A stretch of 64,000 nt of DNA from Methylobacterium bullatum (GTDB taxonomy: Bacteria; Pseudomonadota; Alphaproteobacteria; Rhizobiales; Beijerinckiaceae). The position numbers and the translations under genes were made by a program. The stretch covers positions 313,501 through 377,500 of the forward strand of contig LR743504.1 of assembly GCA_902712845.1 (NCBI GenBank). The letters are read 5' to 3'. Shown one piece after another: positions 8,131 to 17,274 of the stretch (positions are counted from its first letter, which is position 1; every line of letters begins with the position of its first letter). The notes under the pieces are model-generated. The model was given only the letters and a program-made list of their open reading frames with translations, was not told the origin of the DNA and did no database searches.

Positions 8131-8148
8131 TTTACCTCTGTCGGTAAA
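8131..8148. promoter_or_regulatory. Palindromic candidate operator upstream of ldtR
   Basis: A perfect inverted repeat TTTACC-N6-GGTAAA lies 115 bp upstream of the ldtR start in AT-rich DNA. A related imperfect site (GTAAGGTGTTGTTTAC, about 8170-8185) follows. Size and symmetry suit a MarR-family dimer. Binding by LdtR is inferred from position only. Confidence 0.45.
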
Positions 8149-8180
8149 CACAAAATGAAAGTAATTCAGTAAGGTGTTGT

Positions 8181-8648
8181 TTACCTGACCTCACGGGCCG
8201 CAGCCCAAGACAAAGCGAAATAGATCACAATAATAGCTCCCAGGCTTCCGAGGACCGGAATCGACATCGGCAGCAGATGCGGCGTGAGGATCGCCAGGGT
8301 GACGGCACTCGTGGCGGCCAGCAACCAGACCACACCGCCCCAGGCGCTGGTGAGCCACATCCCGATCGCCGCCATGAAGTCGATGACGGCGAAGTAGACG
8401 ATGACGGTCTGGCGGCCGAGCGATTCGGCTTCGAACGGGCGCGCTCCCGGAAAGATGTCGAGGATCGTCGCCCAGGTCGAGACGCCCTTCGCCAGCCACA
8501 ACACGGCCGTGACGCGCATGAACCAGACCAGGACCACGTCCCAGCCCGTCTGCGGTACACGCGGCGACCGCTCGATGCGGTCGCCGGCCACGTTACTGGC
8601 GCGCCCGCGCCCGTCCCGCGTCGCGCCGACCTTGGTCAGTCCCCTCAT
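8181..8648 (-). CDS. DUF6163-like small membrane protein
   Basis: A 155-residue integral membrane protein. After a basic N-terminal tail of about 35 residues come four hydrophobic segments: VVLVWFMRVTAVLWLAKGV, VIVYFAVIDFMAAIGMWL, WGGVVWLLAATSAVTLAIL and GSLGAIIVIYFALSW. It resembles the Rhizobiales DUF6163 family, of unknown function. The ATG overlaps the stop of the upstream acyl-CoA hydrolase gene by 4 bp (ATGA), so they are translationally coupled. That pairing is odd for a membrane protein and may only reflect compact gene order. Confidence 0.7.
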   Translation of the reverse strand: MRGLTKVGATRDGRGRASNVAGDRIERSPRVPQTGWDVVLVWFMRVTAVLWLAKGVSTWATILDIFPGARPFEAESLGRQTVIVYFAVIDFMAAIGMWLTSAWGGVVWLLAATSAVTLAILTPHLLPMSIPVLGSLGAIIVIYFALSWAAAREVR

Positions 8649-9721
8649 GACGACATCCTTTGCGATCCATCGAATCTCGGCGCGTCGCCGTCGGGCAGGT
8701 CGGTGAAGGCCTCGGCGATCCCGGCCGGGTCCACGTCGGCCAGGGCGGCGGGTCGCCAGTCCGGGCGATTGTCCTTGTCCACCAGCACGGCGCGGACCCC
8801 TTCGTGGAAATCGTGCCAGTGCATGGCCCGCATGGCGAGGCGATACTCCGCCTGCATCGCCTCGGCGAACTCCATGCCGATCCCCCGCCTCATCTGCTCG
8901 TGGGCGATGCACAGGGAGTGGGGAGAGCGTGTGCGCATCAGGGCGGCGGTCTCGGTGGCGAAGGGCGACCCATCCGCGTCGAGTCTCGCGAGGATCCCGG
9001 CGACGCTGTCGGCGGAAAAACAGGCTTCGATCGTGGCGCCATGCGCCGTGATCGGGCCGACCTCCGGAAAGGCCGTCGCGTGGCGGTCGAAAGCCCGTTC
9101 GATGGCGCCACCTCCGGCGAGCTCGTCCGTGATGGCGTCGAACTTCTCCGCCGCCGAATGGTGGGTGGCGAGCCCCAGAGCGAGGGCATCGCCGGCACCG
9201 ATCCGGGCGCCGGTCAGGGCCAGATAGACCCCTGCGCGACGGGCCAGGCGCGGCAGCGAATGGGTCATTCCCACATCGGGAAAAAACCCAATTCCCACTT
9301 CCGGCATCGCCAAGCTGTAATGCTCCGAGGACACCCGGTGGCTCCCGTGCAGGGACAGGCCGACCCCGCCACCCATGACGATCCCCTCGATCAGGGCGAT
9401 GTAGGGTTTCGTATAGCGCTTCACATAGGCGTTGAGGTGGTACTCCGCGAGCCAGAACCGCTTCACCTCGTCGTCCAGCCCCCGGCGGGCGAGGTCGTGG
9501 ATCTGGCGGATGTCACCGCCGGCGCAGAACGCCCTCCCGCCCCGGCCGCGGACGACCACGCGGGTGATCGTGTCGTCGCGCTCCCATTCCGACAGGGCGC
9601 GATACATCGCTGTCGTCATGGAGAATGAGAGCGCATTCAAGGATTTAGGCCGGTTCAGGGTGATCAGGCCGGCATACCCACGCCGCTCGAACAGGATCTC
9701 CGGCTCGTCTGCGCCTGTCAT
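8645..9721 (-). CDS. 3-hydroxyisobutyryl-CoA hydrolase (enoyl-CoA hydratase family)
   Basis: A 358-residue crotonase-fold enzyme of the HIBCH branch, which hydrolyses 3-hydroxyisobutyryl-CoA in valine breakdown. The oxyanion-hole motifs are clear: FCAGGDIRQI near 66-75, and GIVMGGGVGLSLHGSHRV near 113-130 followed by AMPEVGIGFFPDVG, which is diagnostic for HIBCH over plain hydratases. The length (about 350) also fits HIBCH rather than hydratase (about 260). It is the first gene of a two-gene unit with the DUF6163-like gene. Other CoA-thioester substrates remain possible. Confidence 0.85.
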   Translation of the reverse strand: MTGADEPEILFERRGYAGLITLNRPKSLNALSFSMTTAMYRALSEWERDDTITRVVVRGRGGRAFCAGGDIRQIHDLARRGLDDEVKRFWLAEYHLNAYVKRYTKPYIALIEGIVMGGGVGLSLHGSHRVSSEHYSLAMPEVGIGFFPDVGMTHSLPRLARRAGVYLALTGARIGAGDALALGLATHHSAAEKFDAITDELAGGGAIERAFDRHATAFPEVGPITAHGATIEACFSADSVAGILARLDADGSPFATETAALMRTRSPHSLCIAHEQMRRGIGMEFAEAMQAEYRLAMRAMHWHDFHEGVRAVLVDKDNRPDWRPAALADVDPAGIAEAFTDLPDGDAPRFDGSQRMSS

Positions 9722-9913
9722 CCATCGTCTCCGATTGGCCTCCGGTCGGGGGCCGCCTCACCTTCGGGGGCTCGCGGGATTCCGCGCGTGTCGCGCGGTG
9801 CGGGGTCAAGGAAACGCCGCGTTCACAGGGTCGCTTAGACGAACTCTGTCGTGACCCGTCAATCGGGGGGCGGCGATCGGACCGGGTTTCGAAGAGTTTT
9901 GGGGATGTGTTAG

Positions 9914-11014
<1,101 letters not shown>

Positions 11015-11015
11015 G

Positions 11016-11390
11016 ATGCGCCCGCGGGCGGCTCGGCCCCCCGGCGCGCTCCTGCCGATTGCGGTCGTCGCATTTCTGACGGCCTGCGACAGCTCCGTCG
11101 ACCGGTTACGGATCACCACCTGCCGGCGGACTCTTCCTGCGCTGGTGGCATCCGACCTCTCGCCCCGGCTGCTCCATGTCGGCCGTGGGTCGGCGCCCGA
11201 CAGCGTGCGCGTCGATTACGCTCTGGGCCAACGCCAGCACCGCATCGACTGCCTGTTCGACGGCGGCGCGGGTCTCATCGGCGTCCGCATGGATCACAAG
11301 GCGGTGTCGGGCGGAGCGCTTTTCATGCTTAAGAAATATTATCTCGAGACGTTAGATTCCGAGGCAAACGACCCCGCGCCGGCGCGCTAG
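11016..11390 (+). CDS. Putative lipoprotein, 124 aa
   Basis: A 124-residue protein with a short basic N-terminus, a hydrophobic segment and a lipobox-like LTAC (GALLPIAVVAFLTACDSS), which suggests cleavage before C24 and lipid attachment. The mature part is beta-rich with two further cysteines (C38 and C78 by eye) that could pair. No family was recognised. It begins 1 bp after hemB and is probably cotranscribed with it; whether it has any heme-related role is unknown. Confidence 0.6.
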   Translation: MRPRAARPPGALLPIAVVAFLTACDSSVDRLRITTCRRTLPALVASDLSPRLLHVGRGSAPDSVRVDYALGQRQHRIDCLFDGGAGLIGVRMDHKAVSGGALFMLKKYYLETLDSEANDPAPAR

Positions 11391-11405
11391 GCATTCGCGC
11401 GGCCC

Positions 11406-11421
11406 TGGCACTCTTATTGCT
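11406..11421 (+). promoter_or_regulatory. Sigma-54 (RpoN) promoter match
   Basis: TGGCAC-TCTTA-TTGCT matches the sigma-54 consensus TGGCAC-N5-TTGCW at every position, with the invariant GG and GC spaced by 10. It lies about 140 bp upstream of the MCP/Cache gene, in the same direction and inside an intergenic spacer. A perfect 7-bp hairpin (ACCAGGC-gtcga-GCCTGGT, 11525-11543) sits in the predicted leader. No enhancer-binding protein gene is adjacent. Confidence 0.7.
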
Positions 11422-11563
11422 TGGGTTTGCTTGGGGAGGCGACAGGATTGTCTCTGACCGGCAGACCTCGCATCGTTCCGGGTCGCCTGCCGGCCAATCT
11501 CGATCTTGAAAAGATATTTGAAATACCAGGCGTCGAGCCTGGTTTGTCCCTTTCGAGGATGCG

Positions 11564-12622
11564 ATGTCGACAAAACTGAACGAGATAGATCATCCGGCCG
11601 ACAGTCTCTCGATGCTCGTCGAGACATCGACCCAGCAGCTGAAGTCTCTCACCCATCGTAGCGTCGGATCGATCAAGTCCATCACACGGCGCATGAATCT
11701 GCTGGCCCTGAACGCCCTCATCGAGGCGGCGCATGCGGGCGAGCGCGGTGCCGGCTTCTCCGTCGTCGCCAATGAGGTTCGCAGCGTCGCGGGCGAGATC
11801 GAGGGCCTCGTCTCGGGCCTCGGCAACGCTCTCGGCGACGGCGTCGACAGCCTGACCCAGGCCGTGGAGCACTTGGCCAGTGAGACCCGTTCCGCGCGCT
11901 GCATCGATCTCGCCCTCAACGCCGTGGAGATCATCGACCGGAACCTCTATGAGCGGACCTGCGACGTAAGGTGGTGGGCGACCGATGCCGCGGTCGTCGC
12001 ATGCGCCGTCGCTCCGACCGAAGCGGTCAGAAACCACGCCTCCCACCGGCTCGGAGTCATCCTCTCCGCCTACACGGTCTATCTCGATCTCTGGCTATGC
12101 AGCCTCGACGGCAAGGTCATCGCCAATGGCCGGCCCGACCGGTTCAATGTCGTCGGCCAGGATGTGAGCCAGGAGCCGTGGTTCGCCCGCGCCAAGCCGC
12201 TGACCTCCGGCGATGAGTTCGCGGTGGCCAACGTGGCACGGGTCGCCGCGCTCAACGGCGCGCAGAGCGCCACCTATGTCGCCTCCGTGCGGGAAGGAGG
12301 CGAGACGAACGGTAAGGCGATCGGTTTCCTCGCGATCCATTTCGACTGGGAGCCGCAGGCACGCACCATCGTCGAGGGTGTCCGCCTCGCGCCGGCGGAG
12401 CGGGCCCATAGCCGTGTCATGCTGCTCGATGCCGAGAACCGCGTCATCGCCTGTTCCAGGGGCAATGGCCTCCTCACGGAGCGCTATCCCCTCCGCACGG
12501 ACGGACGGAGCCAGGGAAGCTACATCGATGCAGCGGGGCGCCTCGTCGCCTTCCACGAGACGCCGGGCTACGAGACGTATCGCGGGCTCGGCTGGCGCGG
12601 CGTGATCGAGCAATCCGCCTGA
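11564..12622 (+). CDS. Soluble MCP-tip / Cache sensor protein
   Basis: A 352-residue protein with an unusual order. Residues 37-75 contain the methyl-accepting chemotaxis hairpin tip (MNLLALNALIEAAHAGERG, then GFSVVANEVRSVAGE), the CheW/CheA contact region. Residues about 110-350 form a double-Cache-like sensing module (DVRWWATDAAVV, LCSLDGKVIANGRPDRF, EPWFARA, IGFLAIHFDWEPQA). There is no signal peptide or membrane segment, so sensing would be cytoplasmic. Only about 40 residues precede the tip, so the coiled-coil arm is far shorter than in normal chemoreceptors. It has a sigma-54 promoter match upstream and GAGG ahead of the ATG. Ligand unknown. Confidence 0.8.
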   Translation: MSTKLNEIDHPADSLSMLVETSTQQLKSLTHRSVGSIKSITRRMNLLALNALIEAAHAGERGAGFSVVANEVRSVAGEIEGLVSGLGNALGDGVDSLTQAVEHLASETRSARCIDLALNAVEIIDRNLYERTCDVRWWATDAAVVACAVAPTEAVRNHASHRLGVILSAYTVYLDLWLCSLDGKVIANGRPDRFNVVGQDVSQEPWFARAKPLTSGDEFAVANVARVAALNGAQSATYVASVREGGETNGKAIGFLAIHFDWEPQARTIVEGVRLAPAERAHSRVMLLDAENRVIACSRGNGLLTERYPLRTDGRSQGSYIDAAGRLVAFHETPGYETYRGLGWRGVIEQSA

Positions 12623-12723
12623 CCTCGAACCCGGTGAAGCCCGTGTGACCTTGAGCGAAGGCATGGGTCCTCCCATGTCTTCCCGTGAAGGAGAATCGTC
12701 TCCCCTGTCAAAGGCTCCCGGCC

Positions 12724-13221
12724 ATGCTCAACACGCCCCCAGGCTACGACCCCGCCGGCTATGCCGAGCGCTACGGGACCGGGTTCCCGAATGGCCTTCC
12801 GGTCCCCTTCGTCCGGGCGAGCCTCGGGGCGCGCTTCGTCGCCTATCTCCTCGACATCCTCTTTATCCTGGGCTTCACCGCGCTCCTCACCCTGGCGATA
12901 ACGGTGCTCGGAGTGCTGACCTTCGGGCTCGGCTGGACCCTGTTCGCGATCCTTCCCGCCAGCGGCATCCTCTACAGCGCGGTGACGGTGGGCGGCGCCG
13001 CCCAGAGCACCTGGGGCATGCGGATGATGGGTTTGCGCGTGGTGACCCCGGCCAGCGGCCTGCGGGTGGATTTCCTCACCGCCGCCATCCACGCCCTGCT
13101 GTTCTACGTCGCCATCTCGACGTTCCTGCTATGGTTCGTCGATATCCTGTTCGGGCTCATGAGGTCGGACCGGCGCCTGGGTCACGACGTGCTGGTCGGC
13201 CTCGCGGTGGTGCGGATCTGA
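12724..13221 (+). CDS. RDD-family membrane protein
   Basis: A 165-residue inner-membrane protein of the RDD family. The defining RASLGARFVAYLLDILFI segment (Arg plus Asp in the first helix) is at about 33-50, followed by two or three more hydrophobic helices and the WGMRMMGLRVV motif between them. RDD proteins have varied or unknown transport-like roles. The ATG at 12724 (MLNTPPGYDPAGY) was chosen; an in-frame GTG at 12685 would add 13 residues that look non-native. It stands alone, convergent with the glycosyltransferase pair. Confidence 0.8.
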   Translation: MLNTPPGYDPAGYAERYGTGFPNGLPVPFVRASLGARFVAYLLDILFILGFTALLTLAITVLGVLTFGLGWTLFAILPASGILYSAVTVGGAAQSTWGMRMMGLRVVTPASGLRVDFLTAAIHALLFYVAISTFLLWFVDILFGLMRSDRRLGHDVLVGLAVVRI

Positions 13222-13257
13222 GCCTACACTGGGCCAAGTCCAGCTGGGACTTCGCCT

Positions 13258-14487
13258 TTACCGCGATAGGGAGGGAGGCTGGGGAATGCCGAGTTCTCCG
13301 CCGCTCTTCGCCGGAGCGGCGTCGCTCCGGTGGACCTGCGTCTCCCGGTCCGGCCGCTTTTCGAAGCGCCGCCATACGGTGAGAGCCGACAGCACGTAGT
13401 TGCAGGCTGCGCCCACCAGAATGCCCGCTCCCGTGGCCAGCCACCAGATGCCGGTCCCTGTGTAGACGAGATGGGCAACGAGAATATTGTTGAACGCGCC
13501 GCAGGAGCAGGACAGGCAGAAGACCGCGAGCCCGCGCAGGAGGTCGGCGCCGACGATCCGCTGGTCCCGATACGTCAGGATGTTGTTCAGGAAGAAGTTG
13601 GCCGTCATCGCGCCGAGCGTGGCGATAGTCTGGGACATCAGAAAATTGTCGTTCAGGGCGAAGAGCATGAGCCCCAGCAGCGACAGGTGGACGAGGACGC
13701 CGAGGCCGCCGACGAGGGCGAAGGAGACGAACCGGGTCGGGAGCACGCCGAAGGCCGATTTCGCGATGAGAAGGACCGCGAAATCGAAGAGAACCCTTTC
13801 GTCGAGCTTGCTTTGTCCGGTCAGTCGAGGGCCGAAGACATAGGGCACTTCCCCGATCTTCAGCGACCGCCCACCCTGGGCCAGGATATCCGCCAGGAGC
13901 TTGAAGCCGTCGCGGCTCAGGCGTGGGGCGGCCTTCACCAGAATGCTCCGGCGCATGAGGAAGAAGCCGCTCATGGGATCGCTGGTCTGAACCCGCAGAA
14001 AGGCTCGCACCAGCCGGTTTCCGGCATTGCTCAGGGCCTTGCGGACGGACGAGAAGGCCGCCACGTCGGGATCGTCGAGGTAGCGGCTGGCGATGACCAC
14101 GTCGTACTCGGTGGACATCATCAGGTCGAGCATCGGCGTCAGCGTCGCCGGTTCGTGCTGCAGGTCCGCATCCATCACGGCGACGAGGTCGGAACGCGCC
14201 GCCAGCATCCCCTCGATACAGGCTCCCGCGAGCCCCCGCCGGCCAGTCCGGGTGATGATCCTGATCCGCGGATCGCTCTTCGCCAGTTCTTCGACGACGG
14301 CGGATGTACCATCGGGCGAATTGTCGTCGACGACGATCACCTCGAAACGGTGCGGCGCGAGCGCGGTGGCGATCCGGCCGCAGATGACCGCGATGTTGTC
14401 CCGCTCGTTGAAAGTGGGGATGACGATCGTGAGGAGGGGCCGATCCGCCTGCGAATCGGACGGTGGCTGGGTAGAGGGAAGCGTCAC
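13258..14487 (-). CDS. GT2 polyprenyl-phosphate glycosyltransferase with GtrA-like membrane domain
   Basis: A 409-residue fusion. Residues 18-235 are a GT2 glycosyltransferase of the dolichol-phosphate mannose synthase type (IVIPTFNERDNI at 21-32, VVDDNSPDG at 52-60, DADLQHEP at 106-113, then SGFFLMRR). Residues about 245-370 carry four hydrophobic helices of the GtrA type (FVSFALVGGLGVLVHLSLL; ANFFLNNILTYRD). It probably loads a sugar onto undecaprenyl phosphate and helps flip it. The start is GTG overlapping the stop of the upstream GT39 gene by 4 bp (GTGA), which predicts that GT39 uses the product. Confidence 0.85.
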   Translation of the reverse strand: MTLPSTQPPSDSQADRPLLTIVIPTFNERDNIAVICGRIATALAPHRFEVIVVDDNSPDGTSAVVEELAKSDPRIRIITRTGRRGLAGACIEGMLAARSDLVAVMDADLQHEPATLTPMLDLMMSTEYDVVIASRYLDDPDVAAFSSVRKALSNAGNRLVRAFLRVQTSDPMSGFFLMRRSILVKAAPRLSRDGFKLLADILAQGGRSLKIGEVPYVFGPRLTGQSKLDERVLFDFAVLLIAKSAFGVLPTRFVSFALVGGLGVLVHLSLLGLMLFALNDNFLMSQTIATLGAMTANFFLNNILTYRDQRIVGADLLRGLAVFCLSCSCGAFNNILVAHLVYTGTGIWWLATGAGILVGAACNYVLSALTVWRRFEKRPDRETQVHRSDAAPAKSGGELGIPQPPSLSR

Positions 14488-16079
14488 TGGCGGCCTTTCG
14501 CGCCGATCCTGGGCTTTGGCCAGGTCCCATCGAAATGGGTCGCCCGGACGATCCTGAGATCATGCATCTTGCGCCCGTGGAAATTCAGGCGGATGGGCGC
14601 CTCTTCCGAGAACGCCTCGAAATGCCTGTCGAGATTATATCTGACCGCATCGAGATTGGCATACCTGTCGATGATGACGGCATCCATGCCACGGAATTTC
14701 TCGGCATCGGCGAGATAAGTGAAGTGGATGTTGTCGCCTGCGAGGCACAGGCTGCGGAACCTGTCCCCGACGGCGTAGAAGGCCTTGGCGCAATCCTCCC
14801 AACGGGTCGCGGCGATGAAGGTCCGCGAGGGCTCGAACCCGCGCGCCGCCAGCGCGATGGGAAGATCGTCCCAATCGTAGAGTTCCAACAGGATCGGATC
14901 CTGCGACCGGAAAGCCTTGGCCGGGGCGACCCGCTCGGCCCAGCCGGTGAAGACGTGGGCCATGAGAAGACCGATCACCAGGATCGTCGTCGCGGCCAGG
15001 GTGGCGAGCCAGCGCCGTGCAGCGTCCGGCCGATCCGCGGCGAGGCCACCCGCCCAGGCGCCGACGAGAGGCAGCAGCGGAAGATAGCCCATGGATGCCC
15101 AGTGATAGCCGCGCAGCGGGTGGCTGCTCCACACCATGACGCCGAAGATGAACACGAGCACGGGCGCGGACATGCAGGCCAGAAGCCAGGGCCCCTCCTG
15201 CCTCGGCCCGTTTCGAAGGCCGCGATACAGCATGTACAGCGCCGGGCCGAAGACGAGGGGATGGACGATCAGGACCTGCGTCAGGGTCCAGCGGAACGCC
15301 CGCGCCAGGTTGATGCTGCCGTCCCCACCGGCGCGGGCACCTTGATACAGGAAGGAGACCCAGCCGTGCTCGGCGTTCCAGACGATGACCGGGAGGAGCG
15401 GTACCAGCAGGACAACGAGGCCGAGATAGGTGGCAGGACGCAGGAGCCAGCGCCTCCCCTCCGCCCGGCTCGCCACGGCGACGAGCAGTCCGGGGACCAG
15501 GAGGATCGCGAGATACTTGGACGCGAGGGCGCATCCGAACAGGAATGCGCAGGTGTACCAGACCCCGTTGTCGCGGATGCGCCGAGCGGCGAAGTCGATG
15601 TGAAGAAACGTCAGGAGGGCCGCGAGAATGAAGACGGTCATCGGCCCGTTCGTCTGGGCGAGACTCCCATCCGAAAGTCCCAGAAGCGGCGACAGCAGAT
15701 AGGCGCAGACCGCGTAGAATCCCGCACGGGAATCGAAGAGACGCGTCGTGATCCGATAGATCAGCCAGCCCGAGATCACCGACATGACAAGGAACGGCAG
15801 GCGCACGATCAAGGCATCGTCGGACCCGAACAGGCGCATGGCGCCCGCGATCGTCCACCATGTCAGCGGCGGCTGGTCGAAGAACGAGAGGGACGGCTGC
15901 CTCGCGACGACCGCACCATAGGTTTCCATGAAGGTGAGGTCGAGAAACCGCACCACCACGAGACGGACGAGGAAAGCGGCGAGCAGGACAGTGACGACAC
16001 GACGGGTATAATCCGCCGGTCCGGCCTTCTCCCGCGCGGGACCCGCCGAGGCTTCACGCGACCGGTCGGAACGCGGCAT
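14484..16079 (-). CDS. GT39/ArnT-like membrane glycosyltransferase
   Basis: A 531-residue polytopic membrane protein of the ArnT/PMT superfamily, which transfers a sugar from a polyprenyl-phosphate donor to an outer target at the periplasmic face. The first periplasmic loop holds FMETYGAVV and SFFDQPPLTWW, the family's acidic and D-x-PPL elements; the usual Asp-Glu pair is reduced to one Glu. About ten hydrophobic helices follow, then a soluble C-terminal domain from about 400. It is translationally coupled to the GT2-GtrA gene, the expected donor maker. Target (lipid A, other glycan or protein) unknown. Confidence 0.82.
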   Translation of the reverse strand: MPRSDRSREASAGPAREKAGPADYTRRVVTVLLAAFLVRLVVVRFLDLTFMETYGAVVARQPSLSFFDQPPLTWWTIAGAMRLFGSDDALIVRLPFLVMSVISGWLIYRITTRLFDSRAGFYAVCAYLLSPLLGLSDGSLAQTNGPMTVFILAALLTFLHIDFAARRIRDNGVWYTCAFLFGCALASKYLAILLVPGLLVAVASRAEGRRWLLRPATYLGLVVLLVPLLPVIVWNAEHGWVSFLYQGARAGGDGSINLARAFRWTLTQVLIVHPLVFGPALYMLYRGLRNGPRQEGPWLLACMSAPVLVFIFGVMVWSSHPLRGYHWASMGYLPLLPLVGAWAGGLAADRPDAARRWLATLAATTILVIGLLMAHVFTGWAERVAPAKAFRSQDPILLELYDWDDLPIALAARGFEPSRTFIAATRWEDCAKAFYAVGDRFRSLCLAGDNIHFTYLADAEKFRGMDAVIIDRYANLDAVRYNLDRHFEAFSEEAPIRLNFHGRKMHDLRIVRATHFDGTWPKPRIGAKGRQ

Positions 16080-16479
16080 CGATGTTTCGAGAGCGTTGAT
16101 AAGACGATTTCCCTATCCGGTCTTGAAAGATCGGGTTCACCCTTGGCAGCGGCGGGGACCGACGATCCCGTGATGCCGCATCACATGTCCGGCCCACCAC
16201 CGGAAGGCGGCGGGCACCATGCTCGCGCGAACTTTGCCACCGTGTTTCCACCCGTCATCGATGGCCGCCCCGCGACAACGGGTGCATTCATCCTGAATTG
16301 GGTCGGAAACGCGACCAGTCTCCACATTGCGGCATCGATACGGGCAGCAGCCCTGTTATGCCAGTCACCCTCGTGAAAATGGGGCGCCGCGACGCTCACC
16401 CACTTGAGCCCCGCCGCGGGGCGGGTACACTCGTCTCGTGCGGGGAACGCTCCCGCCGGCCCCGAGGTCAGCTACAAGC
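16080..16479. other. Divergent intergenic region, GT39 / bpt
   Basis: 400 bp with no gene I can support. Short ORFs on both strands lack start sites and family resemblance. It must hold the promoters for the GT39-GT2 pair and for bpt, but I could not place them. Confidence 0.45.
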
Positions 16480-17226
16480 GTGACGAGCCATCCCCGCGAC
16501 ACACCGCAATTCTATCTGACGGCGCCTTCGCCCTGCCCTTACCTGCCGGGGCAGGAGGAACGGAAGGTGTTCACCCATCTCGTGGGACGGCGCGCCCGTG
16601 ACCTCAATGAGATCCTCACCCAGGGTGGCTTCCGGCGCTCGCAGACCATCGCCTATCGGCCGGCCTGCGAGACCTGCCGGGCCTGTATCTCGGTGCGGGT
16701 GGTGGTGGCAGATTTCCTGCCTTCGGCGAGTCATCGCCGCATCCTTCAGCGAAACGCGGATCTCATCGGCAATCCCGAGCCCAACCGCCCGGCCTCGGAG
16801 CAATATGCCCTGTTTCGCCGCTATCTCGATGCGCGCCATGGCGATGGCGGCATGGTCGACATGACCGTGCTCGACTACGCCATGATGATCGAGGACAGCC
16901 ATGTGGACACCCATCTCGTGGCCTATCGCCGGCGTGGTCCCGATACGGCGATCAACGGCCGGGGCACCGGGCCGACCGTGGCCCTGTGCCTGACGGACGT
17001 GCTCTCCGACGGATTGTCGATGGTCTACTCCTTCTACGATCCGGCGGAGGCCCAGCGGTCGCTCGGGACCTTTATGATCCTCGACCATATCCGCCGCGCC
17101 GCCTCCCTCGGCCTGCCGTATCTCTATCTCGGCTATTGGGTCGATGGCTCGCGCAAGATGGACTACAAGGCCCGCTTCCGCCCCCAGGAACGCCTGATGG
17201 GACCGGGCTGGCAGCGGGTGGAGTAG
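16480..17226 (+). CDS. bpt: Aspartate/glutamate leucyltransferase
   Basis: A 248-residue aminoacyl-tRNA-protein transferase that adds Leu to N-terminal Asp or Glu, marking proteins for ClpAPS degradation by the N-degron pathway. Visible motifs: [15 protein letters not shown] near the start, [32 protein letters not shown] (in parts, with the Cys cluster), [13 protein letters not shown], and [21 protein letters not shown] (in parts), typical of the Bpt/Ate1 family. GTG at 16480 is the likely start; the in-frame upstream ATG at 16438 adds residues unlike the family. Confidence 0.9.
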   Translation: MTSHPRDTPQFYLTAPSPCPYLPGQEERKVFTHLVGRRARDLNEILTQGGFRRSQTIAYRPACETCRACISVRVVVADFLPSASHRRILQRNADLIGNPEPNRPASEQYALFRRYLDARHGDGGMVDMTVLDYAMMIEDSHVDTHLVAYRRRGPDTAINGRGTGPTVALCLTDVLSDGLSMVYSFYDPAEAQRSLGTFMILDHIRRAASLGLPYLYLGYWVDGSRKMDYKARFRPQERLMGPGWQRVE

Positions 17227-17274
17227 GCCGCCGCCCCGATCATCCGTTGGAACGGCGTCGACGCGAGCCATGTC

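Noticed and set aside
14535..16376. 613-residue plus-strand ORF
   Set aside because: Lies antisense to the GT39 gene; composition is that of a GC-rich shadow, with no family motif or start site.
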